This document shows, piece after piece, positions 7,694 through 17,287 of a DNA stretch of 64,000 nt. The notes under the pieces were generated by a model, which did not search any database, was not told the DNA's origin, and was given only the letters and a program-made list of their open reading frames with translations. Within the stretch, counting starts at the first letter, position 1, and the number at the start of each line of letters is the position of its first letter. A program made the translations under genes and the position numbers. The stretch lies in NCBI RefSeq assembly GCF_900100015.1, contig NZ_FNDD01000023.1, positions 1 through 64,000 on the forward strand. The letters are read 5' to 3'. The DNA comes from Vibrio xiamenensis (lineage in GTDB: Bacteria > Pseudomonadota > Gammaproteobacteria > Enterobacterales > Vibrionaceae).

Positions 7694-8566
7694 TTACCAG
7701 CCAGTCACTTCACGTAGACCTTGACCGATTTCAGCAAGCGACTTAACTGTCTTCACGCCCGCCGCTTCAAGTGCCGCAAATTTATCTTCAGCAGTACCTT
7801 TACCACCTGAGATAATCGCACCGGCGTGGCCCATACGTTTGCCTGGAGGCGCTGTTACGCCAGCAATGTAAGAGACCACTGGCTTAGTGACGTTTTCTTT
7901 AATGAACGCCGCCGCTTCTTCTTCTGCCGTACCACCGATTTCACCGATCATCACGATCGCTTCAGTTTCAGGGTCTTCTTGGAACAGTTTCAGAATATCA
8001 ATGAAGTTTGAACCTGGAATTGGGTCACCACCGATACCAACACAAGTCGATTGGCCGAAACCTTCGTCAGTTGTCTGCTTAACCGCTTCGTAAGTCAACG
8101 TACCTGAGCGAGAAACAATGCCGACTTTACCTTTCTTGTGAATGTGACCTGGCATGATACCAATCTTACATTCGTCAGGAGTGATAACACCCGGACAGTT
8201 AGGACCGATCATGCGCACGCCAGTCTCTTCTAGCTTCACTTTCACGTCGATCATATCTGTGGTTGGGATACCTTCAGTGATAGTAACGATAAGCTCGATA
8301 CCTGCGTCAATCGCTTCTAAAATGGCATCTTTACAGAAAGGTGCTGGTACGTAGATAACCGTTGCGGTTGCACCGGTCGCTTCCACAGCTTCACGGACAG
8401 TGTTGAACACAGGCAAACCTAAATGCGTTTGACCACCTTTACCTGGCGATACACCGCCAACCATTTGTGTACCGTAAGCGATGGCTTGCTCTGAGTGGAA
8501 CGTGCCTTGACCACCAGTGAAACCCTGGCAAATGACTTTGGTGTCTTTATTAATAAGTACCGACAT
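7694..8566 (-). CDS. sucD: Succinyl-CoA synthetase alpha subunit
   Basis: With SucC it converts succinyl-CoA + ADP/GDP + Pi to succinate + CoA + NTP in the TCA cycle. 290 aa. The CoA-binding Rossmann region is N-terminal (CQGFTGGQGTFHSEQ, 13-27) and the phosphohistidine is His247 in MGHAGAIISGGKG. The ATG at 8564-8566 shares one base with the sucC stop (TAATG), so the two subunits are translationally coupled. Last gene of the sdhCDAB-sucABCD operon. Confidence 0.98.
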   Translation of the reverse strand: MSVLINKDTKVICQGFTGGQGTFHSEQAIAYGTQMVGGVSPGKGGQTHLGLPVFNTVREAVEATGATATVIYVPAPFCKDAILEAIDAGIELIVTITEGIPTTDMIDVKVKLEETGVRMIGPNCPGVITPDECKIGIMPGHIHKKGKVGIVSRSGTLTYEAVKQTTDEGFGQSTCVGIGGDPIPGSNFIDILKLFQEDPETEAIVMIGEIGGTAEEEAAAFIKENVTKPVVSYIAGVTAPPGKRMGHAGAIISGGKGTAEDKFAALEAAGVKTVKSLAEIGQGLREVTGW

Positions 8567-9732
8567 TATTTGCCCTCCGCAGCAGCAACAACTTTCAGCG
8601 CTGCGTCAGTTAGCGACTCAGCAGCAATGATATCAACATCAGAATTGGCAAGAACTTCGCGACCTAAGTCTGCGTTGGTTCCTTCCAGACGAACCACAAC
8701 CGGTACATTTACGCCAACTTCTTTCACCGCACCGATAATACCTTCTGCGATCATATCGCAGCGTACGATACCGCCGAAGATGTTAACCAATACCGCTTTG
8801 ACGTTGGTATCAGAAAGGATGATTTTGAATGCTTCTGCTACGCGTTCTTTGGTCGCGCCGCCGCCCACATCAAGGAAGTTTGCAGGTTTGCCGCCATGCA
8901 AGTTAACGATGTCCATCGTACCCATCGCAAGACCAGCACCGTTCACCATACAGCCAACATTGCCATCAAGTGCTACGTAGTTAAGCTCCCACTGCGCAGC
9001 GTGCGCTTCACGCTCATCTTCTTGTGAAGCGTCGTGCATTTCGCGCAGTTTAGGCTGACGGTAAAGAGCGTTAGAGTCGATGTTAATTTTGCCATCGAGA
9101 CAAAGCAGGTTGCCTTCGCCAGTAATCACCAGCGGGTTGATCTCAAGCAGCGCAAGGTCGTACTGCGAGAACATAGTGCCAAGACCCATAAAGATCTTCA
9201 CAAACTGCTTGATTTGATCGCCTTGAAGGCCAAGTTTAAACGCCAACTCACGACCTTGGTAAGCTTGAGGGCCTACGAGTGGGTCAATTGCCGCTTTATG
9301 AATAAGTTCAGGTGTCTCTTCTGCGACCTTTTCGATCTCGACACCACCTTCTGTTGAAGCCATGAAAACGATCTTACGGCTCGCGCGGTCAACAACCGCA
9401 CCTAGGTATAGTTCGTTAGCAATATTGGACGCTTCTTCAACAAGAATTTTAGAAACTGGCTGACCGTTTGCATCTGTTTGGTAAGTAACAAGGTTTTTGC
9501 CAAGCCATTTTTGTGCGAATTCACGGATGCCATCTTTGTTGTCATGCAGTTCTACGCCACCCGCTTTACCGCGGCCACCAGCGTGTACCTGACATTTAAC
9601 AACCCATTTTTCTCCGCCGATTTTACCTGCTGCTTCCGCCGCTTCTTGTGGCGTATCGCACGCGTAACCTTCCGGTACAGGCAAACCGAATTCTGCAAAC
9701 AGCTGTTTGGCTTGATATTCATGCAAATTCAT
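8566..9732 (-). CDS. sucC: Succinyl-CoA synthetase beta subunit
   Basis: ATP-grasp subunit that binds nucleotide and succinate; partner of SucD. 388 aa, same as E. coli. Visible motifs: MNLHEYQAKQLFAEFGLPVP at the N-terminus, the ATP-grasp segment KCQVHAGGRGKAGGV (about 46-60), and the succinate-side loop NIFGGIVRCD (about 321-330). It is separated from sucB by 196 bp containing three short inverted repeats, an unusually long gap for this operon. Confidence 0.98.
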   Translation of the reverse strand: MNLHEYQAKQLFAEFGLPVPEGYACDTPQEAAEAAGKIGGEKWVVKCQVHAGGRGKAGGVELHDNKDGIREFAQKWLGKNLVTYQTDANGQPVSKILVEEASNIANELYLGAVVDRASRKIVFMASTEGGVEIEKVAEETPELIHKAAIDPLVGPQAYQGRELAFKLGLQGDQIKQFVKIFMGLGTMFSQYDLALLEINPLVITGEGNLLCLDGKINIDSNALYRQPKLREMHDASQEDEREAHAAQWELNYVALDGNVGCMVNGAGLAMGTMDIVNLHGGKPANFLDVGGGATKERVAEAFKIILSDTNVKAVLVNIFGGIVRCDMIAEGIIGAVKEVGVNVPVVVRLEGTNADLGREVLANSDVDIIAAESLTDAALKVVAAAEGK

Positions 9733-9928
9733 TGTGTTATTCCGTAAGTTTATCCCTTAGGGGATTTATTATTTCCATTGAGCTCAAAGGCGAGCTTATG
9801 ATTTACGTCTGTAGGGTGCTTCTCAAATTCAGTCGTCAATACGACTCAAATGAAGGCCAGAAGTTGAGCTATCTAGCCAGATAAAGTTTGCAGAGACTAA
9901 CCTCCTGTTAGCCCCTGCGCACTTTGAA
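9733..9928. promoter_or_regulatory. sucB-sucC intercistronic region with short hairpins
   Basis: No gene seen. Three small inverted repeats lie in line: ATCCC-ttag-GGGAT (9752-9765), AGTCGT-caat-ACGACT (9831-9846) and GACTAAC-ctcct-GTTAGCC (9895-9913, one G-U pair on the minus transcript). None is followed by a U tract in the minus direction, so they look like processing, stability or attenuation elements rather than terminators. Confidence 0.5.
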
Positions 9929-11128
9929 TTACACGTCTAGAAGTAGACGTGCTGGATCTTCTAGCAATTCTTTGATCGTTACCAAGAAACCAACTGACTC
10001 ACGGCCATCGATAAGACGGTGATCATAAGACAGCGCCAAGTACATCATCGGCAGAATTTCGACTTGGCCATTCACCGCCATCGGGCGATCTTGAATTTTG
10101 TGCATACCCAAGATTGCTGATTGCGGTGGATTGATAATTGGCGTTGACATCAGTGAACCGAACACACCACCATTAGTGATGGTGAAGTTACCACCCATCA
10201 ATTCATCAACTGTCAATTTACCGTCACGACCTTTGACTGCAAGCTCTTTGATACCTTTTTCAATATCTGCAAAACCTAAAGTGTCGCAATCTTTCAACAC
10301 AGGCGTCACCAAACCGCGTGGGGTTGATACCGCCATGCTGATATCGAAATAATTGTGGTAAACAATATCACTGCCATCAATCGAGGCGTTAACTTCAGGG
10401 AAACGTTTTAGCGCTTCAGTCACAGCTTTAACGTAAAACGACATAAAGCCAAGGCGAATACCATGACGCTCTTCAAATGCATCTTTGTATTGCTTACGCA
10501 GATCCATAATCGGTTTCATGTTTACTTCGTTAAATGTCGTCAGCATTGCTGTGCTGTTTTTCGCTTCCAATAGACGATTCGCCACTGTTTTACGCAGGCG
10601 CGTCATTGGTACACGTTTTTGGCTTCGAGCCGTAGCAGGCGCGGCAACTTGCGCTTCTTCTGCTTGAGCTGGCTTGTTGGCCAAGTGCGCTTCAATGTCT
10701 TCGCGAGTAATACGACCGCCCACGCCAGTGCCCTTAACTTGGCTTGGCTCTAAGCTGTGCTCAGCCAATAGGCGGCGTACAGCTGGGCTTAATGCGTCAT
10801 TGCTTTCTTCAGTCAACGTCGCTTTGTGGCGCTTGTCTGGCGAAGATTGCGATTCTGCGGTGGTGTCTTTAGTCGGCTCACCGGCAACAGCGCCAGGCTT
10901 AATTTTCGCAAGCAGCTGTTTAGAAAGTACCGTGGCACCTTCTTCTTCCAAAATGGCTTCGAGGACACCCGCTTCTGGAGCTGGGACTTCTAAAACAACC
11001 TTATCGGTTTCGATATCAACTAAGACTTCATCACGCTCAACCGCATCACCTGGCTTTTTGTGCCAAGTGGCCACTGTCGCATCTGCAACCGACTCAGGTA
11101 AGTCTGGAACCAGAATTTCAATTGTCAT
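9929..11128 (-). CDS. sucB: 2-oxoglutarate dehydrogenase E2, dihydrolipoyl succinyltransferase
   Basis: Core of the 2-oxoglutarate dehydrogenase complex; transfers the succinyl group from lipoyl to CoA. 399 aa. One lipoyl domain (1-75) with Lys43 in DIETDKVVLEV; a linker; the peripheral subunit-binding domain at about 108-145 (SPAVRRLLAEHS, GVGGRITREDI); and the acyltransferase domain with catalytic LSYDHRLIDG near 370. It lies 29 bp after sucA, same transcript. The E3 subunit (lpd) is not in the window. Confidence 0.98.
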   Translation of the reverse strand: MTIEILVPDLPESVADATVATWHKKPGDAVERDEVLVDIETDKVVLEVPAPEAGVLEAILEEEGATVLSKQLLAKIKPGAVAGEPTKDTTAESQSSPDKRHKATLTEESNDALSPAVRRLLAEHSLEPSQVKGTGVGGRITREDIEAHLANKPAQAEEAQVAAPATARSQKRVPMTRLRKTVANRLLEAKNSTAMLTTFNEVNMKPIMDLRKQYKDAFEERHGIRLGFMSFYVKAVTEALKRFPEVNASIDGSDIVYHNYFDISMAVSTPRGLVTPVLKDCDTLGFADIEKGIKELAVKGRDGKLTVDELMGGNFTITNGGVFGSLMSTPIINPPQSAILGMHKIQDRPMAVNGQVEILPMMYLALSYDHRLIDGRESVGFLVTIKELLEDPARLLLDV

Positions 11129-11157
11129 ATCTGTTTCATCCTTTTTACTTCTAGTTC

Positions 11158-13968
11158 TTAATCTAGGGTCAGAGCGTCATCAACCAACGCTTTCTGTTGT
11201 TTCAAATGTACTGACATATAACCGACCGCTGGAGATGCCGACGCTGGGCGACCTGCGTATTTCAGTTCTGCGCCAGTTGGAATCGCTGCGCGGAAATTGT
11301 GTTGGCTGCTGTACCAAGCCCCTTGGTTCTGAGGCTCTTCCTGACACCAAACATAATCGACCACATTGGTGTATTTTGCGATAGCGGCTTGAACATCTTC
11401 CAATGGGAATGGATAAAGCTGTTCAATACGTACGATCGCAACGTCGTCTTGTTCGTTATTGCGGCGCTGCTCAAGTAGGTCAAAATACACCTTGCCTGAA
11501 CAGAATACGACGCGTTTGACTTTATCAGCCGGCAACTCATCAACTTCAGGAATAGCGGCTTGGAAAGTGCCTTCAGCCAAATCTTCAATCGTCGACGTAC
11601 ACATTGGATGACGCAGGAGCGATTTCGGCGACATGACAATCAATGGGCGACGCATTGGTCGCACCACTTGGCGACGAATCATGTGGTAAACCTGAGCCGG
11701 CGTGGATGGCACCACGACCTGCATGTTTTGCTCTGCACACAGCTGCAAGTAGCGCTCAAGACGCGCAGAAGAGTGTTCTGGGCCTTGGCCTTCATAACCG
11801 TGCGGCAGCAGCATGGTCAAACCACATAAACGTGCCCACTTCTGTTCGCCAGATGAAATAAATTGGTCAACCACCACTTGTGCACCGTTGGCGAAATCAC
11901 CAAACTGCGCTTCCCAAATGGTTAGGCCGCCTGGCTCTGCTGTCGCATAGCCGTATTCAAATGCCAGTACCGCCTCTTCAGACAATACTGAGTCAAACAC
12001 TTCAAACGGACCTTGCTTATCATGGATGTTGCAAAGAGGAATGTAAGTGCTGGCATCGGTTTGGTTGTGCAGTACCGAGTGACGGTGGAAGAAAGTACCG
12101 CGTCCAGAATCTTGACCAGAAATACGGATGCGCTTGCCATCATCGACTAAGGTTGCGTAGGCCAAGGTTTCAGCCATACCCCAATCGATGCCTTTCTCGC
12201 CGTTCATCATCGCTTTACGATCGGTATAAAGCTTGTTAACTCGGCTTTGCAGCTTGTGACTTTCAGGATACTGGCAGGTGCGGTTACCCAGTTCGATAAG
12301 ACGAGTTGTATCGAACTTATCGGCCCAAGCGTCGTTCCACTCGTGACCAAGATATGGTGACCAGTCAACCGAGTGCATCGCCATTGGGCGCCACTCTTTG
12401 ACCACGACTTCACCACGATCCAATGCGTCACGATATTCATTTACCAACTGAGTAGCGGTTTCAATATCGCTTTCACCGCGCTCCATCAACACATCTGCGT
12501 ACAGCTTACGTGGTGTTGGATGCTTTTTGATCTTTTGGTACATCAGCGGTTGAGTCGCGTTTGGCTCATCCGCTTCGTTGTGACCGTGGCGACGGTAACA
12601 AACCAAATCGATCACCACGTCACGTTTAAATTCGTTACGGTAATCGAGCGCAATACGAGTAACGAATGCAACCGCTTCTGGATCGTCCGAATTCACGTGG
12701 AAAATCGGCGCCTGTACCATTTTAGCAATGTCGGTACAGTACATGGTGGAACGGGTATCTTTTGGATTTGACGTGGTAAAACCAACTTGGTTGTTCACCA
12801 CGATACGTACCGTACCGCCAACTTGGAAACCGCGCGCTTGGGACATGTTAAATGTCTCAGCCACCACACCTTGACCCGCAATCGCCGAGTCGCCGTGAAT
12901 GGTGATCGGTAGCACTTTGCTGCCGTCATCGTCGCCTAGACGGTCTTGACGTGCACGTACCGAGCCCATAACTACTGGGTTAACGATCTCAAGATGCGAC
13001 GGGTTAAATGCCAGCGCCAAGTGAACGTCGCCGCCAGCGGTGGCAAAGTCAGCAGAGAAGCCTTGGTGATATTTAACGTCACCAGTCCCCCAAGTTTCAT
13101 CATGTTTGCCAGCAAACTCGTCAAACAGATCTTGTGGTTTCTTACCCAATACGTTGACCAACATATTGAGACGACCACGGTGCGCCATACCAATAACCAC
13201 TTCACGCATGCCGCTAGAGCCAGCGTGGCGGATTAATTCTTTGGTCATTGGAATCAGAGCGTCGCCACCTTCAAGAGAGAAACGTTTCGCACCTGGGAAC
13301 TTAGCACCTAAGTAGCGCTCTAGCCCTTCAGCTGCAGTTAACTCTTCTAGGAAGGTGTTCTTTTCTTCTGCTGTAAAGGATGGTTGACCAACGACCGATT
13401 CAAGACGTTGTTGAATCCAACGTTTTTGTTCGGTGTCCGTCATGTGCATATATTCTGCACCGATCGAGCCGCAGTAAATCTTATTTAACGCAGTATGGAT
13501 ATCTTTGAGCGCCATCGTCTCTTGGCCAATGGCAAAAGAGCCGACGTTAAAGGTTTCTTCGGAATCGTCTTGGGTAAGATTATGAAATGCTGGGTCTAAT
13601 TCCGCCACAGGAGGACGAATCCATAGACCTAAAGGATCTAATTCAGCTGCTTCGTGACCGCGGAAACGGTACGCGTTGATCAGCTGCAGGACTTTTACTT
13701 GTTTCGCATCGACATCAGGATCACTAACTTGGACACTGTAATGCTTTGTCTCTTGTGCGAGTCTCCGGAAGTAGTCGCGTACACGTGAATGCGGCTGTTC
13801 AGCTACATTTTCTGAGTTCTTAGGTAACTCATCAAAAACACGTATCCACTCCTCACTTACCAGGTCGGGGTCACTGAGATACTGTTCGTAGAGATCTTCT
13901 ACGTACGTTGCATTGGCGCCAGCCAAGTGTGAAGACTCGAGCCATGCCTTCATCACGCCGTTGTGCAT
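11158..13968 (-). CDS. sucA: 2-oxoglutarate dehydrogenase E1 component
   Basis: Thiamin-diphosphate enzyme that decarboxylates 2-oxoglutarate and succinylates the lipoyl arm of SucB. 936 aa, as in other gammaproteobacteria. The N-terminal E2-binding arm begins MHNGVMKAWLESSHLAGANA; substrate/ThDP region includes IGMAHRGRLNMLVN and the GDSAIAGQGVVAETFN segment; the C-terminal transketolase-like part has FEYGYATAEP and EAQFGDFANGAQ. It is 96 bp after sdhB, in a gap with a perfect hairpin. Confidence 0.98.
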   Translation of the reverse strand: MHNGVMKAWLESSHLAGANATYVEDLYEQYLSDPDLVSEEWIRVFDELPKNSENVAEQPHSRVRDYFRRLAQETKHYSVQVSDPDVDAKQVKVLQLINAYRFRGHEAAELDPLGLWIRPPVAELDPAFHNLTQDDSEETFNVGSFAIGQETMALKDIHTALNKIYCGSIGAEYMHMTDTEQKRWIQQRLESVVGQPSFTAEEKNTFLEELTAAEGLERYLGAKFPGAKRFSLEGGDALIPMTKELIRHAGSSGMREVVIGMAHRGRLNMLVNVLGKKPQDLFDEFAGKHDETWGTGDVKYHQGFSADFATAGGDVHLALAFNPSHLEIVNPVVMGSVRARQDRLGDDDGSKVLPITIHGDSAIAGQGVVAETFNMSQARGFQVGGTVRIVVNNQVGFTTSNPKDTRSTMYCTDIAKMVQAPIFHVNSDDPEAVAFVTRIALDYRNEFKRDVVIDLVCYRRHGHNEADEPNATQPLMYQKIKKHPTPRKLYADVLMERGESDIETATQLVNEYRDALDRGEVVVKEWRPMAMHSVDWSPYLGHEWNDAWADKFDTTRLIELGNRTCQYPESHKLQSRVNKLYTDRKAMMNGEKGIDWGMAETLAYATLVDDGKRIRISGQDSGRGTFFHRHSVLHNQTDASTYIPLCNIHDKQGPFEVFDSVLSEEAVLAFEYGYATAEPGGLTIWEAQFGDFANGAQVVVDQFISSGEQKWARLCGLTMLLPHGYEGQGPEHSSARLERYLQLCAEQNMQVVVPSTPAQVYHMIRRQVVRPMRRPLIVMSPKSLLRHPMCTSTIEDLAEGTFQAAIPEVDELPADKVKRVVFCSGKVYFDLLEQRRNNEQDDVAIVRIEQLYPFPLEDVQAAIAKYTNVVDYVWCQEEPQNQGAWYSSQHNFRAAIPTGAELKYAGRPASASPAVGYMSVHLKQQKALVDDALTLD

Positions 13969-14026
13969 ATTTTCCCTTTACCAGTAGTTTTCACGTTTGC
14001 TTCGGTCTACGCCGAGCTCATTTAAC

Positions 14027-14047
14027 GTCGGCGACGATGTCGCCGAC
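14027..14047. promoter_or_regulatory. Perfect intercistronic hairpin between sdhB and sucA
   Basis: GTCGGCGAC-gat-GTCGCCGAC is a 9-bp perfect inverted repeat with a 3-nt loop. On the minus transcript it falls 18 nt after the sdhB stop and is followed by GTTAAATGAG, not a U tract, so it is probably an mRNA stability or processing element, not a terminator. It sits where E. coli has its internal suc promoter region (family knowledge). Confidence 0.65.
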
Positions 14048-14064
14048 AAGAACAGTACTTTTAA

Positions 14065-14775
14065 TTACACCGAGCGGTTAACCAGCATAGACTTAATGTG
14101 ACCAATCGCTTTGGTCGGATTCAGTCCTTTTGGACACACGCTGACACAGTTCATGATGCCATGACAACGGAACACACTAAAGGCGTCGTCGAGGTTCGAT
14201 AAACGTTCGTCAGTCGCTGTATCACGGCTATCAATCAGCCAACGATAGGCAGCTAACAGACCCGCAGGGCCAATAAACTTATCAGGGTTCCACCAGAAAG
14301 ATGGGCACGAAGTTGTACAACATGCACACATGATGCATTCGTACAATCCGTCCAGGTGTGCACGCTCTTCTGGAGATTGTAAGTTTTCTCGAGATGGCGG
14401 TAAGTCACCGTCAGAAATCAAGAACGGCTTAACTTTCGCATAGTTATCGTAAAACTGTGTCATGTCAACGATAAGATCGCGTATAACCGGCAGCCCTGGC
14501 AAGGGACGAATTACGATTTTGCTTCCAGACAGCGCTGAAAGTGGTGTAATACACGCCAAACCGTTTTTACCGTTCATATTTAGACCATCGGAACCACACA
14601 CACCTTCACGGCAAGAGCGGCGAAAAGCCAGTGATGGATCTTGTTCTTTTAACAGAATCAAAGCATCCAGCACCATCATATCGGAGCCTTCTTTTACCTC
14701 AAGCTCGTAATCCTTCATGTAAGGCTTTTTGTCTTCATCAGGATTATAACGATACACAGAGAAGTTCAATTTCAT
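14065..14775 (-). CDS. sdhB: Succinate dehydrogenase iron-sulfur subunit
   Basis: Carries electrons from SdhA FAD to quinone. 236 aa. The 2Fe-2S ligands are in SCREGVCGSDGLNMNG plus a later Cys (GLAC); the 4Fe-4S ligands are in CIMCACCTTSCPSFWW; the 3Fe-4S ligands are in CHGIMNCVSVCPKGLNP. It follows sdhA by 14 bp. Confidence 0.98.
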   Translation of the reverse strand: MKLNFSVYRYNPDEDKKPYMKDYELEVKEGSDMMVLDALILLKEQDPSLAFRRSCREGVCGSDGLNMNGKNGLACITPLSALSGSKIVIRPLPGLPVIRDLIVDMTQFYDNYAKVKPFLISDGDLPPSRENLQSPEERAHLDGLYECIMCACCTTSCPSFWWNPDKFIGPAGLLAAYRWLIDSRDTATDERLSNLDDAFSVFRCHGIMNCVSVCPKGLNPTKAIGHIKSMLVNRSV

Positions 14776-14789
14776 AGTTCAATCCTCCC

Positions 14790-16556
14790 TTAGTATGTAC
14801 GAACTTTCGGTGGGAACGCATCACGATGCACCGGCGTCATATTGACGTCACGGCGGCTCATCTCACCAGTTTCTGGGTTGTAAATCGAGTGACACAGCCA
14901 ATTGGCATCGTCACGCTCTGGGAAGTCAAAGCGCGCGTGGGCACCACGACTTTCAGTACGGTAGTTCGCCGCAACAGCGGTTGAAATCGCTGTTTCCATC
15001 AAGTTATCCAATTCTAAACATTCGATACGTTGAGTGTTGAATTCTTTAGACTTATCGGCCAAATGCGCATCTTTGAGACGTTCGCGAATCACTTTAAGCT
15101 CTTCAAGACCTGTTGCCATCGCTTCGCCTTCACGGAATACCGAGAAGCTGTTTTGCATGCAAGTCTGTAGATCCTTACGAATTACCGCTGGGTCTTCACC
15201 TTTCGAGCTATTTTCCCAACGCATGGTACGCGCGAGTGACGCTTCGATATCCGATTCCGTTGCCGGGCGAGCTTCTGCTTGTGCAGCCAGAGTTTCACCT
15301 AAGTGTAGACCGGTTGCGCGGCCAAATACGACAAGGTCAAGTAGCGAGTTGCCGCCTAAACGGTTCGCACCATGCACAGAAACAGAAGCGATTTCACCAC
15401 AAGCAAACAGACCTTGAACTTCAACATCAAGACCTTGAGCATTTTGCTTCAACGCTTGACCAGAAACTTGCGTTGGTACACCACCCATCATGTAGTGACA
15501 GGTTGGGATAACAGGAATCGGTTCTTTAACTGGGTCGACGTGGGCAAATGTACGCGACAATTCACAGATACCAGGCAGACGCGACTCAAGCACATCTTTA
15601 CCTAAGTGATCGAGTTTCAGTTTGATGTGTGGGCCCCATGGACCATCGCAGCCGCGACCTTCACGGATCTCAATCATCATTGAGCGAGCAACCACGTCAC
15701 GACCAGCCAAGTCTTTGGCGTTTGGCGCGTAACGCTCCATAAAACGTTCGCCATCTTTATTGAGAAGGTAACCACCTTCACCACGACAACCTTCGGTGAC
15801 CAATACACCAGCACCAGCGATACCGGTTGGGTGGAACTGCCACATCTCCATATCTTGCATTGGTACACCAGCACGCAGCGCCATACCAACACCATCACCA
15901 GTGTTGATGTGCGCGTTCGTGGTCGATGCGTAGATTCGACCTGCACCACCGGTTGCAAGCACTGTCGCTTTCGATTTGAAGTAACAAATCTCACCCGTTT
16001 CCATACAGATAGCGGTACAACCTAAAATTGCGCCGTCTTGGTTTTTCACTAAGTCAAGCGCGTACCATTCTGAGAAAATCGTAGTTTTGTGTTTGATGTT
16101 TTGCTGATAGAGCGTGTGCAATAGCGCATGACCAGTACGGTCAGCAGCAGCAGCCGTACGCGCCGCTTGCTCACCGCCAAACTCTTTTGACTGGCCGCCA
16201 AATGGGCGCTGATAAATTGAGCCGTTGTCAAAACGAGAAAATGGCAAGCCCATTTTTTCAAGTTCAATGACCGATTCCGGGCCAGTTTTACACATGTATT
16301 CAATCGCATTTTGGTCGCCGATGTAGTCGGAACCTTTTACGGTGTCGTACATATGCCATTGCCAATCGTCTTTGTGTGAGTTACCGAGAGCAACGGTAAT
16401 ACCACCTTGAGCAGAAACGGTATGAGAACGAGTAGGAAATACTTTAGAAAGTAGAGCACAGCTTAAGCCCTGCTCAGAGATTTGCAGTGCAGCGCGCATG
16501 CCTGCACCACCGGCGCCGATTACAACGGCGTCAAATTCGCGAACTGGAATAGACAC
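14790..16556 (-). CDS. sdhA: Succinate dehydrogenase flavoprotein subunit
   Basis: Oxidises succinate to fumarate; faces the cytoplasm bound to SdhB. 588 aa. N-terminal FAD-binding VIGAGGAGMRAAL; the covalent FAD histidine in SHTVSAQGG (about 45); active-site arginine region in RTFAHVDPVKEPIPV; HGANRLGGNSLLDLV near 400. The start is GTG (16556-16554), directly adjoining the sdhD stop TAA, so translation is coupled. The protein begins MSIPVREFDAVVIG, matching E. coli SdhA, which supports this start. Confidence 0.98.
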   Translation of the reverse strand: MSIPVREFDAVVIGAGGAGMRAALQISEQGLSCALLSKVFPTRSHTVSAQGGITVALGNSHKDDWQWHMYDTVKGSDYIGDQNAIEYMCKTGPESVIELEKMGLPFSRFDNGSIYQRPFGGQSKEFGGEQAARTAAAADRTGHALLHTLYQQNIKHKTTIFSEWYALDLVKNQDGAILGCTAICMETGEICYFKSKATVLATGGAGRIYASTTNAHINTGDGVGMALRAGVPMQDMEMWQFHPTGIAGAGVLVTEGCRGEGGYLLNKDGERFMERYAPNAKDLAGRDVVARSMMIEIREGRGCDGPWGPHIKLKLDHLGKDVLESRLPGICELSRTFAHVDPVKEPIPVIPTCHYMMGGVPTQVSGQALKQNAQGLDVEVQGLFACGEIASVSVHGANRLGGNSLLDLVVFGRATGLHLGETLAAQAEARPATESDIEASLARTMRWENSSKGEDPAVIRKDLQTCMQNSFSVFREGEAMATGLEELKVIRERLKDAHLADKSKEFNTQRIECLELDNLMETAISTAVAANYRTESRGAHARFDFPERDDANWLCHSIYNPETGEMSRRDVNMTPVHRDAFPPKVRTY

Positions 16557-16901
16557 TTACACACCCCACAGAGTAAATAGACCAGAGAACAGATAGCCAA
16601 ACAATACCGCGATAACACCTAACTGAAGAAAGGCTCGTAACTTAGCGCATTTGACATAATCGGTAAGAACTTGCCACAAACCGATCCAGGCGTGGATCAG
16701 TACGCAAACTAAGGCAAGCATGGTAAACACTTTGGTAAAAGTGCCACCAAAAAACGCGGTCCAGGATGCATAATTGATATCTGCGAATGCGCAAAAGCAA
16801 ACCAGATAAATCGTGTAGAGCGTCATAATGATGGCTGTTGCACGAATCAGTAGGAAATCGTGAACACCATTACGACCAAATGAGGAAATACTTTTTACCA
16901 T
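16557..16901 (-). CDS. sdhD: Succinate dehydrogenase membrane anchor subunit
   Basis: Hydrophobic 114-aa anchor with three membrane helices. The heme b ligand candidate is His in ALVCVLIHAWIGLWQV (about residue 71). Its start overlaps the sdhC stop by 7 bp and its stop adjoins the sdhA start, giving a coupled sdhCDA unit. Confidence 0.97.
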   Translation of the reverse strand: MVKSISSFGRNGVHDFLLIRATAIIMTLYTIYLVCFCAFADINYASWTAFFGGTFTKVFTMLALVCVLIHAWIGLWQVLTDYVKCAKLRAFLQLGVIAVLFGYLFSGLFTLWGV

Positions 16902-17287
16902 ACCATTACCCCCGCAAGTACAGACAGAACGGCAGTCGCACCAAATGCCACTTTGGCACTCAATGTACCAGTGTCTAGCTCTTCAAAATGACCAAGGTCC
17001 ATCAGAAGATGACGAATACCACCAGCAATGTGGTAGGCCAATGCGGTTAGGATGCCCCATAGAATAAATTTCACGAAGAAACCATCGACAATGCTCGATG
17101 CTTGCGCGAAACCTTCAGGGGATGAGAGGGAAATGGATAATAACCAAAGCAGTATACCGACCGATACAAACGTTATCACCCCTGACACACGGTGAAGGAT
17201 AGAAGCGATTGCTGGGATCGGAAAGCGAATGGTCTGCAAATCTAAATTAACAGGTCTTGACTTTCTTTCTTTCACGGGCTTGCTCAC
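16895..17287 (-). CDS. sdhC: Succinate dehydrogenase cytochrome b556 subunit
   Basis: 130-aa membrane anchor that with SdhD binds heme b and ubiquinone. Three hydrophobic segments; the SILHRVSGVI motif (quinone site) and LAYHIAGGIRHLLMD (heme ligand histidine) are present. The start is GTG at 17287-17285 with GGAG four bases upstream; the protein begins MSKPVKERKSRPVNLDL, as in other vibrios. First gene of the operon, divergent from gltA. Confidence 0.96.
   Translation of the reverse strand: MSKPVKERKSRPVNLDLQTIRFPIPAIASILHRVSGVITFVSVGILLWLLSISLSSPEGFAQASSIVDGFFVKFILWGILTALAYHIAGGIRHLLMDLGHFEELDTGTLSAKVAFGATAVLSVLAGVMVW

Noticed and set aside
11560..13315. Several open frames antisense to sucA
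   Set aside because: Overlapping open frames in one strongly expressed gene with biased codon use; no ribosome sites or family matches. The same applies to the antisense frames in sucCD, sdhA, gltA, asnB, htpG, ligA and ptsI.
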